Shown one piece after another: positions 59,491 to 64,000 of a stretch of 64,000 bases of DNA. A program made the translations under genes and the position numbers. Positions within the stretch are counted from its first letter, which is position 1, and the number at the start of each line of letters is the position of its first letter. Under the pieces are notes generated by a model. It was not told where the DNA came from. It did not search any database and worked only from the letters and a program-made list of their open reading frames with translations. Source of the stretch: Saururus chinensis. Lineage: Eukaryota; Streptophyta; Magnoliopsida; Piperales; Saururaceae. The stretch spans positions 23,247,968 to 23,311,967 of the forward strand of contig CP141141.1 of assembly GCA_035235625.1 (NCBI GenBank), written 5' to 3'.

Positions 59491-60725
59491 CGGGGAGATC
59501 ATGGGATTAGGCATGGAGGACTCCAGACTTTATTATGTTTTCTGATTTACTTTATTTTGAGTTTATAACACCATTTATGGTGGTTCTTGTTTAAGACTCG
59601 TGTATGTCATATGTGTTGAGATCGGTTTGAGACCCTTAGTTCGAGCCACGTGTGTTGGTTCTGGATTTTAAGTATGTGGGTATGAGACTTGTGGACTAGA
59701 TTAGAGTTAAAATCCTCTTTTATCCTTATTTACTTTTGCTCAAAGGTTTTTGTGGTGCGTAACTCCGCTAGATTAACCGCCCGTATGAGGGGCTAAGCCT
59801 TCCGCTATTTCTATTAATCTCTTTTAATTCTGTTGCCCCCGCGCGCTTAACGGCCCTTGGACCGGGTTCGGCTCGGGTCGGGCGGTGCCGGGGCATGACA
59901 ATGTAAGTTAATGCTTTCAATGTTAAATGATGATCCGATTGCGTGATAAAAGAGGGAAAGATGTTGAATTAGGTTATGTTTGATTATGCATATGATCTAT
60001 GAATATGTTTTTTGTTTGTGAACCATGTGCATGCTAGTGATGGAAAGTGAGTGTGTTGGTAAGCTATGTGTTGAATTACAGGAATGTGATGAGCAAATAT
60101 GATGAAGTGTGTGTATGGGATAAGGATGTGTGATGGACATATGGATATATGATGGATATATGCATGTGTGAAGGATATGTATATGTGTGTGGGAAGGGCA
60201 AACATATGAGCGATGGATGGTAAGATGTGACAAAGGGTTTTGTATGGATTTTGATGTGGATCGGTATCAGTTTGACAGTTGTCAGAAGGTATATAAGTGA
60301 CGGGCAAAGGTTTGTTTGGATGGATTAGATTGGGTGTAATGTTGGAGCAATGATCAAAAGGCTTGGGGATTCAGGGAGTAAGCGAACTTAGGGTTTAGAG
60401 TTTAAGTGGCGGATTGTAAGAGAGTAAGATTTCAAAACATAATTGTACAAGCATAATGTACTTATTATGAACCGAAACATAATGAAAATGAGTAAGTTAT
60501 TAGTGAGAGCTTGATGATTTGGGTTAGATTAGAGGGGCTTAGTTTGATGACCTCCGAGCAAGGTTATTTTAGCCCGATGTTCGGGTGGCTTTTGTAGATT
60601 ATTAATGGAGAGCTTCTGGAGTTGGACTCTCGTTTCTGTTGGTGGATCGTGTTCCATTGTCTTAGGTATAACTCAAACTCATTGTGAGTCTTTATTAATT
60701 TGCCATGATCTTATTATTAGAACAT

Positions 60726-61189
60726 ATGTGTCACTCCTAGAGTAGGGAAGGGGCGCCAGACTTCGGATGGATGAGGAGGAGCAATTTGACACCCAAAAGT
60801 CCCTCCTCTCCTCCTCCTTAGGCCTAATGCAGGGGAGAGTGGGGAGAGCGGAAAAGGAGGGAGGAGTAGGGGAGAGGGGCGAAGGGGGAGGGGTGCCAGA
60901 CTTCAACGGGAGGAGGAGGAGGAGGAGGAGTCTAGCCCCCGATAGCCCCTCTTCTCCTCCTCCCTAGGCTGGCAGCAGGTGAGCAAGGGGGGAGCAAGGG
61001 AGAGGGAAGGGGGAAGGGGCTCTGGCTCTGATTGGAGCTCATAGCTATCGAGGTCGACGGCGATCATGTCACCGTCAATTGCGGCATGGTAGAAGCCCCT
61101 CCTCTCCTCCTCTAGCTAGCAGCAAACGAGTAGGGGAGCAGAGGGGAAATGAAATAAAGGAGCAAACGAAAGAAATTTAGCACGCGTAG
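60726..61189. other. AGG/GGA-rich low-complexity DNA, no gene supported
   Basis: Purine-rich runs such as GGGAGGAGGAGGAGGAGGAG near 60908, with the phrase GGGGTGCCAGACTTC repeated (about 60751 and 60892) and CTCCTC(C)TTAGGC/CTAGGC landmarks duplicated. Frames on both strands are low-complexity. It may be the GC-rich interior or end of a transposon. Confidence 0.5.
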
Positions 61190-61400
61190 AAAGACTATTT
61201 GCAATGCTTTATTGAAGCATCACAAATAGTCAATTAGTTGTGGCATTTAACATCAAATGTCGCAACTAATAAGATATTATTTGTGATGTTTATAGCTAGA
61301 CGTTCCAAATAACATAGGTTATTTGTGACGTTTCATAGTAAAAGTCACAAATATATTATTTTATTTGGGACATTTATTATAAACATTGTAAATAATCATT
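61190..61400. repeat. Subterminal-type repeats of a CACTA-like element (fragment)
   Basis: Short inverted and direct words of the form ATTTGTGA(C/T)GTTT and TGTCGCAACTAA / AAGTCACAAATA recur about every 30-40 bp. Such arrays are the transposase-binding ends of CACTA elements. No CACTA terminus was found, and the words differ from those after 61543, so it would be another family. Confidence 0.5.
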
Positions 61401-63060
61401 TTATTTATAATAATAAATTCTATGTAATATATTTATTTATATTTAATAATATATTAATTTAAATTTTTACAAAGATGTAAGTTATCAAGCATTTTAGTTG
61501 AAAGCTTTAACTTCTATTTTAATCGAAACAATTTACAGTTGTCACTACAACAAAAATGTCCTTCTGCAACACACAAATTTGTTGCAAAAAGATAATTATT
61601 TTGTAGCAAAAGTTTTTTTGCATAAAAAACACAATTGTTGCAAAAAGCGTGTGTCAAAAAATACTTCGCCGCAAATCTCATTTGTCGCAAATAAAAACCT
61701 TTTGCGACAATATTGGCTGTTGCAAAAACTAGATAATACATTGCAAAAATTACTAGTATGTTTCAAAAAATATGATGTACGCAAAGGGGAAAATTAATTT
61801 TTGTATTTTTGTTGCAATAATATTTGTTTGTCACAAATAAAATATTTTTTAATAATTATTTTAATTTTGCAATAATAAATGTTTGTTGTGAATGAAAATT
61901 ATTTTTAAAAAAATATTTAAATAATTTATTTTTGTAACAATATTTGTTTGTCTCAAATGATATACATTCGCAACAAAAAAAGTCATCACTAAATCATATT
62001 ATTTTGTAGCAAAAATGATTATTAAAAAATAATATAAGTTTGTTTTTGTTCCAAAAAATATTGTTAAAAAATTTTAAATTTTCAAAATATATAATTTTGT
62101 ATTTGCAACAAAATGGTTTTGTTGCAAAAAACAGATTTAAATTATACATGTGTGGTATTTGCGGCAAAAATTAATTACTCGAAGAGGACAAAATATATTT
62201 GCCACAAATAACTTTTGTTGCAATATATGCTCATAATAAATTGTATCATGTAATTTCAACAAATAATTTTGTCTCAAAAGTGTATACATGACTATTTAGG
62301 ACAAACAAATTCATTGGCAAATATAGATCCTAAGATAGCTCTCTCTTTGCTTCATATTCTACTGAATAAGTTGTCAACAATAGATCCCTAGATAACTCAG
62401 TGCTTGGCTTATTTACTCCATGACCTTCACGAATTTCCATGGTCATTAATCTTGGAACATCTCTGGATGCAAATCCTTAGCAATAGATGCATATCTTCTA
62501 TAAATCTTTCACCTTCACTGTTTCTAAGAATACCACCTTCATCCCGAGATCCTATGTAGAATAAATAGCAAATGTAGAATTCACAAATCAGGTGACCAAG
62601 CATCAAATTACCATCAGATAATTCAGTCAGCAAGCAAGCATGATAAAAATTGTCCAGATCATATCTTTAAAAAATGATACACTATGAATTTACATTAACA
62701 AGAATATATCACAATCTTTAGTAATAAGACATCCTGCACCATATAATACCCGTCAGATGAAAATTGCACAAACTAAAGATCCTGGACAAATAAAATACAT
62801 TAGGGTTACTAAACAAATGAAGAAAACTAATTACGGCTGAGATAACTAAGAAATCAACCTCTAAAGGTATGCCAACATGTGTAGCCATTGCATTTCCATC
62901 ACTAGTGCATATATGAGCAGAAGTTGCAGAGCAGTAAGTTCAACCCTGATCTATTCATTAAGTGCGAGGTAGGACTATGTTTCAAAGATAGTTTATCAGG
63001 TTGTAACTAACATATAAAATGAAGACCGTTTGAGATGCCTTGCATGCCTAAGCTTACAAA

Positions 63061-63205
63061 ACTGATAAGTAATTTCGGAGAGCAAATGTGAAGGAGAAGG
63101 CTTTATTATCAGTATTCCTAACTTGAGGAATCAGAGTTACTTGAGCAAATGTGAAGGAGAAGGCTTTAACATCAAACTGATAAGTAATTTCGGAGAGCAA
63201 ATGAA
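63061..63205 (+). repeat. Interleaved direct repeats inside the CACTA interior
   Basis: ACTGATAAGTAATTTCGGAG is at 63061 and 63176, and GAGCAAATGTGAAGGAGAAG at 63079 and 63143. They look like two overlapping local duplications. Confidence 0.85.
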
Positions 63206-63696
63206 GACCTTGCAGCTTGCGCCCACATTTTCTCACTAACTTGGCTACTAGTTGACCTTTGACATTTATCTTTAAATTGTGGTAACTGAGCCTCACTTGA
63301 TGCTCTTATCGAAATTTGTTTATGAAGTTTCATATGCTTTTGTTTTCCCTTGCCCATTTCCACAACCAAAGTTCTATCCAAGTCATTTAATAGTTCACTT
63401 GATTGGAATAGTGCTTTTGAATACGGTCTTCCTATCTTGTTTCCAGCCCTTTTAAGCATTTTCTTCCTTGCCTCATTCACCATTTCATCTAACTCGGACT
63501 CTCATCGTTAAACTCAGACCCTTTTGACTCAACTTGCTCACCTACTTCCACAAGCATCATCTTACTCTTATCTACTTTTTCCTCCAATCTTCAATTCCCC
63601 ATATCAACCATTTTTTTTACTTACAAGATTCTACCACAGGCTTAGGTTGAGCTAATAGCATCCCCACCTTCCTCTTGAGATTTCTCGATTCCCCAT

Positions 63697-63750
63697 ATGA
63701 TAATAAATTCTATGTAATATATTTGATTTATATTTAATATATAAATACAA
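63697..63750 (+). repeat. Direct copy of an AT-rich segment also at 61408-61460
   Basis: ATAATAAATTCTATGTAATA then TATTT.ATTTATATTTAATA occurs at about 61408 and 63699. The two copies lie on either side of the CACTA left end, so one is outside and one inside the element. Confidence 0.75.
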
Positions 63751-63834
63751 AATATATAGAGTGGATAAAAATTATAAATTAATTTATTTATCCTCATTTG
63801 TTTGAGACCGGGCTTTGAGAACTATAGGGTCGGG

Positions 63835-63856
63835 GCTCACGCTAACACGCGTGAGC
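63835..63856. other. Small GC-rich hairpin
   Basis: GCTCACGC (63835-63842) and GCGTGAGC (63849-63856) form an 8-bp perfect stem with a 6-base loop in otherwise AT-rich DNA. No U-run follows; I do not call it a terminator. Confidence 0.6.
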
Positions 63857-64000
63857 TTAGTTTCACTCAAATGGAATTAAAGAAATTATTTTTTTACAAT
63901 TATTTATTATATATTAAATAATATATTTTATAATTTTAATCACTTATATTAAATAAAAATCATGTTAGTTGCAACAAATAATAATATATGTCGCATAAAT

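Larger units (their letters stand above)
51963..59900 (+). mobile_element. Solo LTR E (Tekay-like) inserted in D3; carries H and E'
   Basis: TGTAAGATCCTTAAGC...GGTGCCGGGGCATGACA with perfect ATGTA duplications at 51958-51962 and 59901-59905. Net of nested DNA it is about 3.5 kb. TATA-like CTATATAAGG lies at 52377-52386. The TGTAAGATCC start and GGGGC(A/G)TGACA end are typical of Tekay-type chromovirus LTRs. The right arm (59491-59900) is the reverse complement of the first ~410 bp of E'. No interior remains. Confidence 0.9.
40067..60725 (+). mobile_element. D3: old third copy of the D LTR, host of nested stack B
   Basis: Pieces of the D LTR appear in the right order and strand: 40067-40466 (TGTAATGTCTCTAATTTTTC, compare D 8802), 48619-49430, 51472-51962 (AATTTCATGATAGCATG, compare D 11132), and 59901-60725 (ATGATCCGATTGCGTGAT, compare D about 11205; TAGCCCGATGTTCGGG, compare D about 13531). 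The gaps are the copia element, G and E. Its similarity to D is far lower than between the two D LTRs, and C-to-T type differences are frequent, so it is much older. No second LTR or interior is in the window. The right end near 60725 is where similarity fades. Confidence 0.82.
61543..64000 (+). mobile_element. CACTA (En/Spm) transposon, left end in view, right end beyond the window
   Basis: The terminus CACTACAACAAAAATG is the CACTA signature. From 61560 to about 62300 some twenty short words of the type TTTGTTGCAAAAA, TTTGCGACAATATT and their inversions make a subterminal array. The interior (62300-63690) is less repetitive, with a 103-codon Lys-rich open frame on the minus strand (63172-63483) that I cannot assign to TNP1/TNP2 or anything else. 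At 63960-64000 the words GTTGCAACAAATA and GTCGCATAAAT return, suggesting that the right subterminal array starts there. The 3-bp target duplication cannot be tested without the right end. Confidence 0.75.

Noticed and set aside
60726-61140. AGG-rich frames as a Gly/Glu-rich protein gene
   Set aside because: Low-complexity repeats produce open frames on both strands; no start context or domain.
1-64000. tRNA, rRNA or other structured RNA genes
   Set aside because: None was recognised by eye; the tRNA-like words seen are primer-binding sites next to LTRs.

Overview
The window looks like heterochromatin-type DNA from a large, repeat-rich flowering-plant genome. The support is the plant-only families present: Ty3 chromovirus (Tekay/Del-like) LTRs, SIRE-type and other Ty1/copia elements, an Athila/Tat-type element, hAT and CACTA DNA transposons, and broken pieces of plant gene families (subtilase, plant mobile domain, perhaps PPR). 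I found no intact host gene, no tRNA or rRNA, and no CRISPR. Almost everything is transposable-element DNA, much of it nested, and most insertions can be delimited by TG...CA ends and target-site duplications (TSDs).

Layout. 1-2289: a broken subtilase fragment on the minus strand, an inverted ~205-bp duplication and unassigned GC-rich sequence. 2290-~7000: the 3' part of a SIRE-like copia fossil with the start of its LTR, followed by AT-rich tandem repeats to 7371. 7372-7588: a possible PPR fragment.

Nested stack A, 7589-35689. An Athila/Tat-type element X (LTRs ~2.19 kb, gag remains only) carries in its 5' LTR a copia element J (8325-28138, TSD GTTTT). J's own 5' LTR carries a Tekay-like element D (8802-21583, LTRs ~5 kb, TSD CCGCC/CTGCC) and a hAT element K (22072-24002, 8-bp TSD CCTCCCAC). 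D's interior holds solo LTR L1 (14262-15458, TSD CTTAT). J's leader holds L2 of the same family (24572-25999, TSD TCCTT). X's interior holds solo LTR M (29979-31459).

35695-39672: a low-information stretch, a 0.3-kb tandem repeat, a broken plant-mobile-domain (MAIN-like) gene fragment and a 27-bp inverted repeat. A 342-bp solo LTR, N1 (TSD ACCAA), follows.

Nested stack B, 40067-~60725. An old third copy of the D LTR (D3) is split by a SIRE-like copia element (40467-48618, which itself carries the short solo LTR N2, TSD TCTGG), by solo LTR G (49431-51471, TSD ATGTG) and by solo LTR E (51963-59900, TSD ATGTA). E contains solo LTR H (52558-53732, TSD TTTAC) and an opposite-strand copy of its own family, E' (56279-59490, TSD CAGGG/CGGGG), giving a large inverted repeat. 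60726-64000: AGG-rich low-complexity DNA, a CACTA-like subterminal repeat patch, and a CACTA element starting at 61543 that runs off the window.

Nothing here forms a pathway. The story is chronological: the insertions give two relative-age ladders, and the many solo LTRs point to frequent LTR-LTR recombination. All similarity and age statements are by eye; no alignment or database search was run.
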